A stretch of DNA of 10,337 nucleotides from positions 1 to 10,337 of the forward strand of contig CAMWIF010000065.1 of the NCBI GenBank assembly GCA_947174225.1, given 5' to 3'. A program made the position numbers and the translations under genes. Of the stretch, positions 1-6,889 are shown piece by piece. The notes beneath the pieces were generated by a model that saw only the letters and a program-made list of their open reading frames with translations, had not been told where the DNA came from and ran no database searches. Source of the stretch: an uncultured Porphyromonadaceae bacterium (GTDB lineage: Bacteria > Bacteroidota > Bacteroidia > Bacteroidales > Muribaculaceae). Each line of letters begins with the position of its first letter. Positions within the stretch are counted from its first letter, which is position 1.

Positions 1-54
1 GTGATATTCGTGGCTTACAAAGAGCTTGCCTCGCTTGTGAATGCTCCGTTTTAA
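1..54 (+). pseudogene. 3' end of an HU-type DNA-binding domain, cut by TAA at 52-54
   Basis: Frame 1 is open from the first base and ends at TAA (52-54). Its last residues read VIFVAYKELASLVNAPF, which matches the final strand and helix of HU/IHF-type domains found at the N-terminus of Bacteroidales HU-LysM fusion proteins. In those proteins the segment normally runs straight on into a stretch like xAFEAVEVxD. Here the same frame resumes after the stop with AFEAVEVSDA (55-84), so the stop looks like a nonsense change (for example TCA or GAA to TAA) inside one gene rather than a true gene end. The start and most of the HU domain lie outside the window. A sequencing or assembly error is the main alternative. 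Confidence 0.6.
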
Positions 55-66
55 GCATTTGAGGCA

Positions 67-1218
67 GTGGAGGTGTCTGATGCGCTCCCTACCGATGAGC
101 TTCTGGACATAGTCGACGATGTAGAGCCGGACAACTTCGCTGATGAAAACGAAATTGCTGAGACTGATGACTCTGTGGAATCTGAAGAAAGTCAGGATTA
201 TTCGGACTCAGAAAATATCTTGACCATTGCCAAACAGGATAAGAACTTGGAATCTCCGGAGGAGACGGAAGTGGCACAACCTATGACTCCTGTTCCCGAA
301 AAATTGAAGAAGGCTGAAGCTGTAGGTCCTGTTATAATTACCTATGACATTACGAGTGTCAAGGACAAACACTTTGAGGATGATGAGTCGGATTCAGTTT
401 CCGTCGTCTCCGGAAAGGATAAGGCAGCCGTTGAGGTGGATGAGATAGAGGAAAAGGAGGAACCGGGGACACCCGTCATATCTTTTTCCTCCCCCGTCTC
501 TTCAGCAGCAACTCGAAAGCGTAACATAAGTGATAACGATTCCGGTGAGCTTGATGATAAGGAAAGTCCTGCTCCTAAGGAAACTATAAAGACCATCCGC
601 TTTGAGTCTGCCGAAGCGAATGAGGATGATGAGGCAGTGGCGGGTAAGAGTCGTAGCCGGTTTGGCAGCGGTTTCCTAATCGGATTCCTTTCTGCCATCG
701 CAATCATTGCGTTGGTTATGCTGATTGGCGTGAAGTTTGATATGATGCCTGAAAAGGTAAGCAATATGCTGACGAAAAACTCTCCGGTGGAGGATGGGAC
801 GGAAAATGGGGAAGGCATGGAAAATGAAGACTCATTTTCGGGTGTCCCTTTATCGGATTCCATTAGCAGTGATGACGCTTCAGCAGCTCCATCTTCAGTT
901 TCGCAGCCGGGTGCTTCCAATGCCGGTGAATCGGGAGAAAATGCGGTGCCTACTATGGCTTCGGATGCACCTGTCTACGACGTTGTTTCCACTACCCGTT
1001 ACCTTACCACTATGGCTAAGGAACATTATGGCAACTTTAACCTATGGCCTATTATATATGAGGAGAATCAGGCGTTCTTGGGTCACCCGGACAGGATAAA
1101 GCCGGGTACACAAGTTGTGATTCCGCCACTTTCAAAGTATAAGGTCAATCCTGATAATCCTGAGGATGTGAAACGCATAAAGCAGAAAGGTGTAAGCATC
1201 TATTCAAAATATAAGTAA
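67..1218 (+). CDS. Membrane-anchored LysM-like protein, C-terminal part of an HU-LysM fusion
   Basis: This is the open frame after the TAA at 52-54. The first usable start is GTG at 67 or 73, with GAGG at 61-64 better spaced for 73; the intact ancestor probably had no start here. Residues 1-195 are an acidic, Ser/Glu/Asp-rich and probably disordered linker. Residues 203-222 form one hydrophobic helix preceded by a basic patch (KSRSR), which predicts the N-terminal side in the cytoplasm and the C-terminal side in the periplasm. A second Ser/Gly/Glu-rich linker leads to a LysM-like region at about 304-350 (YLTTMAKEHYGN, then LWPIIYEEN and PGTQVVIPP), the family that binds N-acetylglucosamine-containing glycans such as peptidoglycan. 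The C-terminus is basic. Known architecture plus topology suggests a cytoplasmic DNA-binding head and a wall-binding tail. No function is proven, and the upstream stop may make it a pseudogene. Confidence 0.65.
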   Translation: MEVSDALPTDELLDIVDDVEPDNFADENEIAETDDSVESEESQDYSDSENILTIAKQDKNLESPEETEVAQPMTPVPEKLKKAEAVGPVIITYDITSVKDKHFEDDESDSVSVVSGKDKAAVEVDEIEEKEEPGTPVISFSSPVSSAATRKRNISDNDSGELDDKESPAPKETIKTIRFESAEANEDDEAVAGKSRSRFGSGFLIGFLSAIAIIALVMLIGVKFDMMPEKVSNMLTKNSPVEDGTENGEGMENEDSFSGVPLSDSISSDDASAAPSSVSQPGASNAGESGENAVPTMASDAPVYDVVSTTRYLTTMAKEHYGNFNLWPIIYEENQAFLGHPDRIKPGTQVVIPPLSKYKVNPDNPEDVKRIKQKGVSIYSKYK

Positions 1219-1244
1219 TTTCATAGCGGTGATAATTAGGAACT

Positions 1245-1270
1245 TGCAAATATTTCTAAAAATATTTGCA
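1245..1270 (+). terminator. AT-rich hairpin after the LysM gene, possible terminator
   Basis: TGCAAATATTT (1245-1255) and AAATATTTGCA (1260-1270) form a perfect 11-bp stem with the 4-base loop CTAA. It lies 27 bases after the stop of the LysM gene. The stem has only two G-C pairs and is followed by GAAAAATTT rather than a T-run, so it is a weak terminator candidate. It ends six bases before the -33 box of the tRNA promoter. Confidence 0.35.
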
Positions 1271-1276
1271 GAAAAA

Positions 1277-1308
1277 TTTGGTGGTTTCAGCAGAATTGCC
1301 TAATTTTG
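1277..1308 (+). promoter_or_regulatory. Bacteroidota-type promoter for tRNA-Cys
   Basis: TTTG at 1277-1280 is followed, after 20 bases, by TAATTTTG at 1301-1308. This is an exact match to the Bacteroidota housekeeping promoter (TTTG, 19-21 bases, TAnnTTTG). Transcription would start near 1312-1316, leaving a leader of roughly 15-20 bases for RNase P to remove before the tRNA. Confidence 0.8.
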
Positions 1309-1330
1309 CACTCGCAAAGGGATAAAAAAT

Positions 1331-1401
1331 GGTGCCATGTCCGAGTGGTTAGGTACCGGTCTGCAAAACCGTTCACACCAGTTCGAATCTGGTTGGCACC
1401 T
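1331..1401 (+). tRNA. tRNA-Cys (anticodon GCA)
   Basis: The acceptor stem GGTGCCA (1331-1337) pairs perfectly with TGGCACC (1394-1400), followed by discriminator T (1401). The T arm ACCAG-TTCGAAT-CTGGT (1377-1393) is perfect. The anticodon loop CTGCAAA (1361-1367) has GCA at 1363-1365, which reads the Cys codons UGU and UGC. The anticodon stem CCGGT (1356-1360) / ACCGT (1368-1372) has four pairs plus a C-U mismatch at the outer position, and the D stem is weak. No CCA is encoded, so it must be added after transcription. The gene stands alone between its own promoter and terminator. Confidence 0.95.
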
Positions 1402-1405
1402 CAAG

Positions 1406-1442
1406 AAGGTGGGAAAGTCAAATAGATTTTCCCACCTTTTTT
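1406..1442 (+). terminator. Intrinsic terminator of tRNA-Cys
   Basis: AAGGTGGGAAA (1406-1416) pairs perfectly with TTTCCCACCTT (1428-1438) across an 11-base loop, and the 3' arm runs into T's (six in a row at 1437-1442). It begins five bases after the tRNA and should insulate it from clpS. Confidence 0.85.
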
Positions 1443-1499
1443 GACTGTTAAATTTTCACAGTCTATACATACGATGCACGAATAATTCATTGAAAATAT

Positions 1500-1802
1500 A
1501 TGCCACTCGAACAATCGAATACGAAGACACGCGCTAAGACGGGTGTTAGACCACCGAAAAAATACACAGTTTTTATTCACAATGATGACTTCACCACAAT
1601 GGGGTTTGTAGTGCTTGTGCTCACAACCGTATTCCATAAAAAGGAAGAGGATGCCATGGCTTTGATGCTTCAGGTGCATCATTCCGATAAGGCTGCAGTG
1701 GGCACCTACAGTTATGATGTGGCGACCACCAAAATAGCTCTTGCTACCGATATGGCTCGTTCAGAGGGATTCCCTCTTCGCCTTACTATGGCTGAAGCAT
1801 AG
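1500..1802 (+). CDS. clpS: ClpS, N-degron adaptor for ClpAP
   Basis: ClpS binds proteins that begin with a destabilising residue (Leu, Phe, Tyr, Trp) and hands them to ClpA. The 100-residue product has the usual size and layout: a flexible, basic N-terminal tail (about 1-18), then the core from PPKKYTVFIHNDDFTTM onward. The substrate-pocket residues line up with the E. coli protein: N28-D29-D30 (E. coli N34-D35-D36), gatekeeper M34 (M40) and H60 (H66). The C-terminus, FPLRLTMAEA, matches the family's last strand. ATG at 1500 leaves room for the whole tail, which in E. coli contacts and regulates ClpA. No strong Shine-Dalgarno and no clear promoter was found in the 57 bases after the tRNA terminator. 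clpA follows 29 bases later, so the two are probably co-transcribed. Confidence 0.95.
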   Translation: MPLEQSNTKTRAKTGVRPPKKYTVFIHNDDFTTMGFVVLVLTTVFHKKEEDAMALMLQVHHSDKAAVGTYSYDVATTKIALATDMARSEGFPLRLTMAEA

Positions 1803-1831
1803 GGTGGAATTAATGATTTTACATAGATTAT

Positions 1832-4114
1832 ATGTCAATGGACACACCTATTATATATTCTCATGACGTGGACAAACTCTTGAAAAAGACGTTTGACCTC
1901 GTGGCACAACACAATGATGAGTATGCCACTCCGGAGCATCTTCTCCTCGCTTTGCTCAGTGAAGTGAAATTCAGGAGGGTGCTCGATGTGAGCGGCGCAG
2001 ACTATCATGCTATCGAAACGACCCTCTTATCATATATAGATTCCTTGGATAAGCTAAGTCCGGATATGCCTCCGTCGAAAGAACTGAGTATGCAGATGGA
2101 GCAGGTATTAGGTATAGCTGCCAGTGTGGTGGTGAGTTGCGGCAGGACGCGCGTAACCATTCCCCATATAGTGAAAGGTATCTTTGACCTTCAGGATTCA
2201 CTTGCCTCATATGTGTTGCTTTCGGAGGCGGAATTTGATGAAGCCTCTTTTATGAGCGAACTGGTGAGTGAGTATGATCCGGCTGCGGCCCTATTAGACG
2301 ATGTGGCGGAAAGTAATTTTTTGGAGGAGGAGTTCGATGAATTGAATGAAACCGGTGAAAACACTGGAGCTTCCCGTGACTCAGTGGGCTGGAAAAGCCT
2401 TGTGGTGTGCGTGAATGACAATCTTGAAAGCCGTAATCCTTTGATAGGGCGTGAAACGGAACTTGAGCATACCATGCGTGTGTTGAGTCGTAAGGATAAG
2501 AATAATGTCCTGCATATCGGTGAACCGGGTGTCGGTAAAACAGCTCTTGTGTATGGTCTTGCGCGTCTTATCAACGCCGGCACTGTGCCTCACTCTCTGA
2601 AGGATGCCAAGATTTATCAGCTTGATATGGGCACATTGCTTGCCGGCACCCAATTCCGGGGAGACTTTGAAAAGCGTCTTAAAATGATAATGGACGGCAT
2701 CAGCAGTGAGCCGAATCCTATCGTATATATTGACGAGATTCATAGTCTGGTAGGAGCCGGAGCCACAGGCGAGGGTGCTATGGATGCCTCGAATATGCTT
2801 AAGCCCTATCTTGAGGCAGGCAAGATAAGATTCATAGGCTCCACAACCTATGAGGAATATAAACGCTACTTTGCCAAGAGTAAGGGACTGGTGAGACGTT
2901 TTCGCCAAATTGATATAGCTGAGCCATCGATTGAGGAGACACGTGAGATACTTTTCAAATTAAAGGGTGGGTATGAGCAGTTCCACGGAGTGACATACAC
3001 TGACGATGCCCTTGATTTTGCTGTGAAGGGAAGCGCACGTCATATCACCGACCGTTTCCTTCCTGATAAGGCTATTGACCTTATTGATGAGGCAGGTGCC
3101 TATCGTAAGATGCACCCCGGAGAAGAAGAGATTCTAATAGTAGATGACAAGCTTATAGCTTCGGTGTTAGCTAAAATTTGCAAAGTAGAGGCACTGGCTA
3201 CCAATGAAGACGATGAGGAACGCCTTGCAACGCTTCGTGAACGCTTATCTGCACAGGTATTTGGTCAGGACGAAGCAATAAATGAGGTGACGGAAGCTGT
3301 GCAGATGTCGAAGGCAGGTCTGACAGAGGAAAACAAGCCGTTGGCATCGCTGCTCTTTGTTGGTCCGACGGGTGTCGGTAAAACAGAGGTGGCTAAGGTT
3401 TTGGCAGCTGAGTTGGGTATTGAACTGTTGAGATTCGATATGAGCGAGTATACTGAGAAACACGCTGTGGCGAAATTAATAGGTTCACCGGCGGGATACG
3501 TCGGTTATGAGGATGGCGGATTGCTGACGGATGCGGTGCGTAAGAATCCGAATGTAGTGCTACTGCTTGATGAAATAGAAAAGGCCCACTCCGACATCTA
3601 CAATATATTGCTTCAAGTGATGGACTATGCACGGCTTACCGACAATAAGGGCAATCACGCCGATTTCAGAAATGTGGTGCTGATAATGACCTCAAATGCC
3701 GGAGCGCAATACGCTGCCCAGGCAAAGGTGGGCTTCGGCAGCACTGTAGGCACCGGCGATGCGATGATGAAGGAGGTGAAGAAGACATTTAAGCCTGAAT
3801 TTCTTAACCGTTTGTCGGGTACGGTCGTCTTCCACGATATGACCCGTGAAATGGCAGGGCTTATTCTGGAGAAGAAGCTTAACCAGCTTCGTAGCCAGTT
3901 GAAAACACGCAATGTCACTCTCACCCTTTCAAAAGAGGCTCAGAAGATGTTGCTCGACAAGGGCTTTACCAAAGAATACGGTGCGCGAGAGCTTGACAGG
4001 GTTATCTCATCATTGCTGAAGCCGTTGCTGATGCGCAGTATTCTGTTCGGTAAGCTGAAAAACGGAGGTACTGCTGAAGTGGAGGTTAATAACGGTCAAT
4101 TGGTATTGTTATGA
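1832..4114 (+). CDS. clpA: ClpA, AAA+ unfoldase of the ClpAP protease
   Basis: ClpA is a hexameric ATP-driven unfoldase that threads substrates into ClpP. At 760 residues it matches E. coli ClpA closely and lacks the coiled-coil middle domain of ClpB, which supports ClpA over ClpB. Domains: Clp N-domain (about 1-145, the ClpS docking site in the family); acidic linker (about 150-185); AAA-1 with Walker A GEPGVGKT at 230-237 and Walker B IVYIDE at 297-302; AAA-2 with Walker A GPTGVGKT at 511-518 and Walker B ending D580-E581. The loop VGFG at 633-636 fits the IGF/IGL-type ClpP-binding loop, so a real ClpP partner is expected elsewhere in the genome. An alternative start at 1838 would remove two residues. 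The stop overlaps the aat start by four bases (ATGA), pointing to coupled translation. Confidence 0.95.
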   Translation: MSMDTPIIYSHDVDKLLKKTFDLVAQHNDEYATPEHLLLALLSEVKFRRVLDVSGADYHAIETTLLSYIDSLDKLSPDMPPSKELSMQMEQVLGIAASVVVSCGRTRVTIPHIVKGIFDLQDSLASYVLLSEAEFDEASFMSELVSEYDPAAALLDDVAESNFLEEEFDELNETGENTGASRDSVGWKSLVVCVNDNLESRNPLIGRETELEHTMRVLSRKDKNNVLHIGEPGVGKTALVYGLARLINAGTVPHSLKDAKIYQLDMGTLLAGTQFRGDFEKRLKMIMDGISSEPNPIVYIDEIHSLVGAGATGEGAMDASNMLKPYLEAGKIRFIGSTTYEEYKRYFAKSKGLVRRFRQIDIAEPSIEETREILFKLKGGYEQFHGVTYTDDALDFAVKGSARHITDRFLPDKAIDLIDEAGAYRKMHPGEEEILIVDDKLIASVLAKICKVEALATNEDDEERLATLRERLSAQVFGQDEAINEVTEAVQMSKAGLTEENKPLASLLFVGPTGVGKTEVAKVLAAELGIELLRFDMSEYTEKHAVAKLIGSPAGYVGYEDGGLLTDAVRKNPNVVLLLDEIEKAHSDIYNILLQVMDYARLTDNKGNHADFRNVVLIMTSNAGAQYAAQAKVGFGSTVGTGDAMMKEVKKTFKPEFLNRLSGTVVFHDMTREMAGLILEKKLNQLRSQLKTRNVTLTLSKEAQKMLLDKGFTKEYGARELDRVISSLLKPLLMRSILFGKLKNGGTAEVEVNNGQLVLL

Positions 4115-4755
4115 TTTTTGCGTTAGACGATGAGATAGGTTTTCCCGATCCGAGATTGGGTGAACCGGATGGACTTTTTGCCATAGGTGGTGATTTGAGC
4201 ATAGACCGCTTGTTGCTTGCCTATAGTTATGGGATCTTTCCGTGGTTTTCCTTCAGGGATAGCGACGAACCTTACTGGTATTGTCCAATGGAAAGATTTG
4301 TGATCTTCCCGGAAGAGGTGCACGTGTCTCATTCGATGCGCACGTTGCTTAATAAAGGACTTTATAGGGTAAGCATCAATGAGGATTTTGACGGGGTGAT
4401 TCGTAATTGCAGCGAGTTGAGAATCCATAAGAAGGGTGCGTGGCTTGGTAAGGAAATGATAGACGCATACACCCGTTTGCACGAGCAAGGTTTCGCAGCG
4501 AGTGTGGAGGTGTGGGACGGGGATAGGCTTGTAGGTGGTCTTTATGGTGTGTGCATAGGCAATGCTTTCTTTGGAGAGAGTATGTTTTCCCTTGTGCCCA
4601 GTGCCAGTAAATTAGCGTTGATTTATTTGGCAAGAGTTTTCGCCGCCAATGGCGGAAGGTTGATTGATTGTCAGTTTGAAACTCCACATCTAAAGAGTAT
4701 GGGAGGTAGATTTATACCCTATGATGAATATCTAAAGATTATTCAGAGTGATTGA
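4111..4755 (+). CDS. aat: Leucyl/phenylalanyl-tRNA-protein transferase
   Basis: Aat moves Leu or Phe from aminoacyl-tRNA to the N-terminus of proteins starting with Arg or Lys (also Met in some cases), creating an N-degron for ClpS. The 214-residue product carries the family motifs in order: FPDPRLGEPDGLFAIGGDLS near the N-terminus (about 11-30), YSYGIFPW, the YWYCPMER variant of the usual WWSPxxR, FGESMFS with E156, and DCQFETPHLKSMGG with D186 and Q188. These acidic and Gln residues fall at the same numbers as the catalytic residues of the E. coli enzyme. The ATG overlaps the clpA stop as ATGA, so it is the third gene of the clpS-clpA-aat unit. A strong terminator starts 11 bases after the stop. 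Confidence 0.95.
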   Translation: MIFALDDEIGFPDPRLGEPDGLFAIGGDLSIDRLLLAYSYGIFPWFSFRDSDEPYWYCPMERFVIFPEEVHVSHSMRTLLNKGLYRVSINEDFDGVIRNCSELRIHKKGAWLGKEMIDAYTRLHEQGFAASVEVWDGDRLVGGLYGVCIGNAFFGESMFSLVPSASKLALIYLARVFAANGGRLIDCQFETPHLKSMGGRFIPYDEYLKIIQSD

Positions 4756-4766
4756 TCGGAGAAACA

Positions 4767-4802
4767 AAAAATGACGAGACCGAGAGCGGTTTCGTCATTT
4801 TT
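4767..4802. terminator. Bidirectional terminator between aat and the HMA gene
   Basis: AAAAATGACGAGACC (4767-4781) and GGTTTCGTCATTTTT (4788-4802) form a 15-bp stem with one G-U pair and a 6-base loop. The plus strand ends in TTTTT and the minus strand also ends in a T-run (from AAAAA at 4767-4771). The hairpin sits between two convergent genes and can serve both. Confidence 0.88.
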
Positions 4803-4822
4803 ATGCTTGAGGGTTGATGAGA

Positions 4823-5383
4823 TTATTTCTTTTTATTCTTGCATGAAGTGTCATCTTTTTTGCAAGAGTTGTCTTTGCAGTTACCGTCTTTACAGTTGGC
4901 GTCTTTTGCCGAGCATTTGCCGTCGCATTTCTTATCACCTTTGCCGTCGCATTTCTTACCGTTCTGCTTACAGGCGGCTTTATCCTTTGAGCAATTGGTA
5001 TTGGCTGCACAATCAGTAGTGTTGGGACACGTAGTCTTGGCATTGCAATCCGACGCTTTAGGGCAAGAAGTATTGCCATTGGCAGCGGGAGCAGGATTGG
5101 CAGCATCTACGGGAGTCACAGTGTAGTTAAGCTTGCCGAATGCCTCGGTTATGTTGGCTTCATTTGTCTTGTCGGCATCATATGTCACCACTACAAGCTG
5201 ATTCTGAAGATCAGTACGGATATTAGTCACACCCTTCTCAAAACGAAGATTCTTCTTAATCTTGTTCTCACAATTCTGGCAGCTCATTTGAGGCTGGGTG
5301 GTCACAACGAACTCTTTGATGGTTTTTGCCGAGAGAGTCACGGTAGCCATCATAAGTAGGCACAGAGCGAATAATTTCTTCAT
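4823..5383 (-). CDS. Exported HMA-domain metal-binding protein with Cys/Lys-rich tail
   Basis: The 186-residue product starts with a signal peptide (about 1-19, MKKLFALCLLMMATVTLSA), so it should act outside the cytoplasm. Residues about 23-93 form a heavy-metal-associated (HMA, CopZ/MerP-like) domain with the metal-site motif MSCQNC (C35, C38) and the expected alternating strands (TDLQNQLVVVTYDA). After an Ala/Pro/Asn linker comes a tail (about 105-186) with 13 cysteines at 107, 113, 119, 125, 131, 138, 145, 153, 157, 164, 169, 174 and 181, spaced mostly 5-7 residues apart and mixed with many Lys and Asp. The tail looks metallothionein-like but matches no family I can name. Possible roles are binding or buffering of Cu, Zn or other soft metals, or redox buffering. 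It has no operon partner: aat converges on it and the glycosyltransferase diverges from it. The HMA call is firm; the role of the tail is inference. Confidence 0.85.
   Translation of the reverse strand: MKKLFALCLLMMATVTLSAKTIKEFVVTTQPQMSCQNCENKIKKNLRFEKGVTNIRTDLQNQLVVVTYDADKTNEANITEAFGKLNYTVTPVDAANPAPAANGNTSCPKASDCNAKTTCPNTTDCAANTNCSKDKAACKQNGKKCDGKGDKKCDGKCSAKDANCKDGNCKDNSCKKDDTSCKNKKK
4916..4958 (-). repeat. 19-base direct repeat in the Cys-rich tail, period 24
   Basis: TTTGCCGTCGCATTTCTTA occurs at 4916-4934 and again at 4940-4958, a spacing of 24 bases or exactly eight codons. On the coding strand the two copies encode the repeated KKCDGK units of the tail. The identity at DNA level suggests recent in-frame duplication. 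Confidence 0.8.
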
Positions 5384-5623
5384 AACTGATTGTAAATATA
5401 GTTTTCTTATTTAACGTGAAATGACCTTAGATTATTTGGTTATTTCCGAATTAAGTTGAAGAAATAACTGTCTGACAGATTCTGGATGTACTTAGTTGAT
5501 TGCCCGAAGCTGTACGGGAGATGTCAAGAAAAGGAAATCTAGAGTGAAATAGATGATAATCAGGAGGAAAAAGAAAAGAGATGTATAACGGAGGAAACAA
5601 ATAAGGGAGTTAAACCGTTTTAA

Positions 5624-5655
5624 TTTGGAGAAATGTTAAGAAAGGTTTAATTTTG
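5624..5655 (+). promoter_or_regulatory. Bacteroidota-type promoter at the glycosyltransferase start
   Basis: TTTG (5624-5627), a 20-base spacer and TAATTTTG (5648-5655) match the group's housekeeping promoter exactly, and the -7 box is identical to that of the tRNA-Cys promoter. The predicted transcription start (about 5659-5663) lies only 1-5 bases before the ATG at 5664, so the mRNA would have almost no leader. Confidence 0.75.
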
Positions 5656-5663
5656 CAACCGAA

Positions 5664-6872
5664 ATGGGCAGTTTATACTCACATCTATATCCACATCCTG
5701 AGGAAAAGGGTCTATATGGATTATTCAACGACAGTTTTCCTCCTATTCTTGACGGAGTGACGCTTACCGTGGAGAATTATGGTCACTGGCTTCATAAGTC
5801 AGGACGCACTCCTTGTGTGGTGACGCCGTGGAATCCTAAGAAAGATAACTATGAATATTCTGTGATGCGATTCTTCTCATTGCCCATCGCTTCCCGAAAA
5901 CCTTATCGTTACGGTTATCCGAAACTTGATCCTTTCATCTGGAAACGGCTTCGTGACACCGACTTCAGAATTCTTCACGCCCATTGTCCTTTCTCATCAG
6001 GCAGATTGGCTGTTTACGTGAAGAAAAAACAGGGGGTGCCTCTTATTGGTACTTTCCATTCCAAATACCGGGCAGATCTGGAACATTCTTTTAATCATAC
6101 GCCTTGGATGGTGCCCATCATTATGAAGAGAATCCTTAATTTTTTCAATGCCTGCGACGAGGTGTGGATACCTCAAGCCTATGTGGAGGATACAGTTAGG
6201 GAATATGGATATAAGGGCCCATTGACAGTGGTGGAAAACGGAAATGATTTCGCTTCCATAATCACCGGAGATTTGTGGGAATATAAGCAGGGAGCCAGAA
6301 AGCGGCTCGGGTTTAAGGAGGATGAGATTGCTCTTCTTTTCGTGGGGCAGCATATATGGGAGAAGGGCATCAGAATCATTGTGGAGGCATTGAAGCTATT
6401 GAAAGGTAAGGTGAATTTCAGAATGAATTTTATCGGCAATGGCTATGCCAAGGGTGAGCTTGAGAAACTTGTGGCAGATTGGGGACTCTCCAATCGTGTT
6501 AAGATTAACGGGGTAATTACAGGCAGGGAGGCTTTGAGCGATTATTATGCAGCAAGTGATCTCTTTCTCTTTCCCTCATTTTATGATAATGCACCTTTGG
6601 TGGTGAGAGAAGCTGCGGCTATGGGCACACCGTCGGTCTTGTTGGAAGGCTCCACAGCTTCGGAGGTGGTGAGCGACGGTAAAAACGGCTTTCTTGTGGC
6701 ACGTACGCCGCAGGCTTTTGCTGAAATGATAGGAGGTCTGGCGGCTGACCGGGAAAAAATGAGGAGCGTGGCGCAAGGTGCCCGTGATACGCTTGTGAGA
6801 AGCTGGGAAGATGTAGTAGGGGAGGTGATAGACCGTTATGATTCGCTGATAAAACAACATAACCGCAAGTAA
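5664..6872 (+). CDS. GT-B glycosyltransferase, GT4 family
   Basis: This is probably a cytoplasmic or membrane-associated enzyme that moves a sugar from a nucleotide sugar to a lipid or glycan acceptor. The 402 residues show a two-domain GT-B fold. The N-terminal domain opens with GLFNDSFPPILDGV (19-32) and has the TFHSKYR motif around H132. The C-terminal domain starts near LLFVGQHIWEKG, contains FPSFYDNAPLVVREAAAMGTP, and ends with SEVVSDGKNGFLV. The EX7E donor motif appears as D308-x7-E316, an E-to-D variant at the first position. The start ATG is the only one in frame before the conserved strand and gives about 16 extra residues (MGSLYSHLYPHPEEKG) compared with the usual M-x-(I/L)GLFND start. 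The next gene starts 17 bases after the stop, so they form an operon. The closest general type is the lipid glucosyl/mannosyltransferases; donor and acceptor are unknown. Confidence 0.85.
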   Translation: MGSLYSHLYPHPEEKGLYGLFNDSFPPILDGVTLTVENYGHWLHKSGRTPCVVTPWNPKKDNYEYSVMRFFSLPIASRKPYRYGYPKLDPFIWKRLRDTDFRILHAHCPFSSGRLAVYVKKKQGVPLIGTFHSKYRADLEHSFNHTPWMVPIIMKRILNFFNACDEVWIPQAYVEDTVREYGYKGPLTVVENGNDFASIITGDLWEYKQGARKRLGFKEDEIALLFVGQHIWEKGIRIIVEALKLLKGKVNFRMNFIGNGYAKGELEKLVADWGLSNRVKINGVITGREALSDYYAASDLFLFPSFYDNAPLVVREAAAMGTPSVLLEGSTASEVVSDGKNGFLVARTPQAFAEMIGGLAADREKMRSVAQGARDTLVRSWEDVVGEVIDRYDSLIKQHNRK

Positions 6873-6889
6873 GAAAAACAGATTCTGAG

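Noticed and set aside
342..920. Long antisense open frame opposite the LysM gene
   Set aside because: It is a shadow of the biased Ser/Glu/Asp codons of the real gene; the product is low-complexity Ser-rich with no motif.
1443..1463. GACTGT/ACAGTC inverted repeat with 9-base loop before clpS
   Set aside because: A six-base stem in an AT-rich gap is expected by chance often enough; no operator family is recognised.
2381..2908. Antisense open frame opposite clpA
   Set aside because: It overlaps the conserved AAA-1 coding region, has no recognisable domain and lacks its own signals.
5384..5400. TATATTTA on the minus strand as a promoter for the HMA gene
   Set aside because: The -7 match is imperfect, no TTTG lies at the right spacing, and the leader would be only a few bases.
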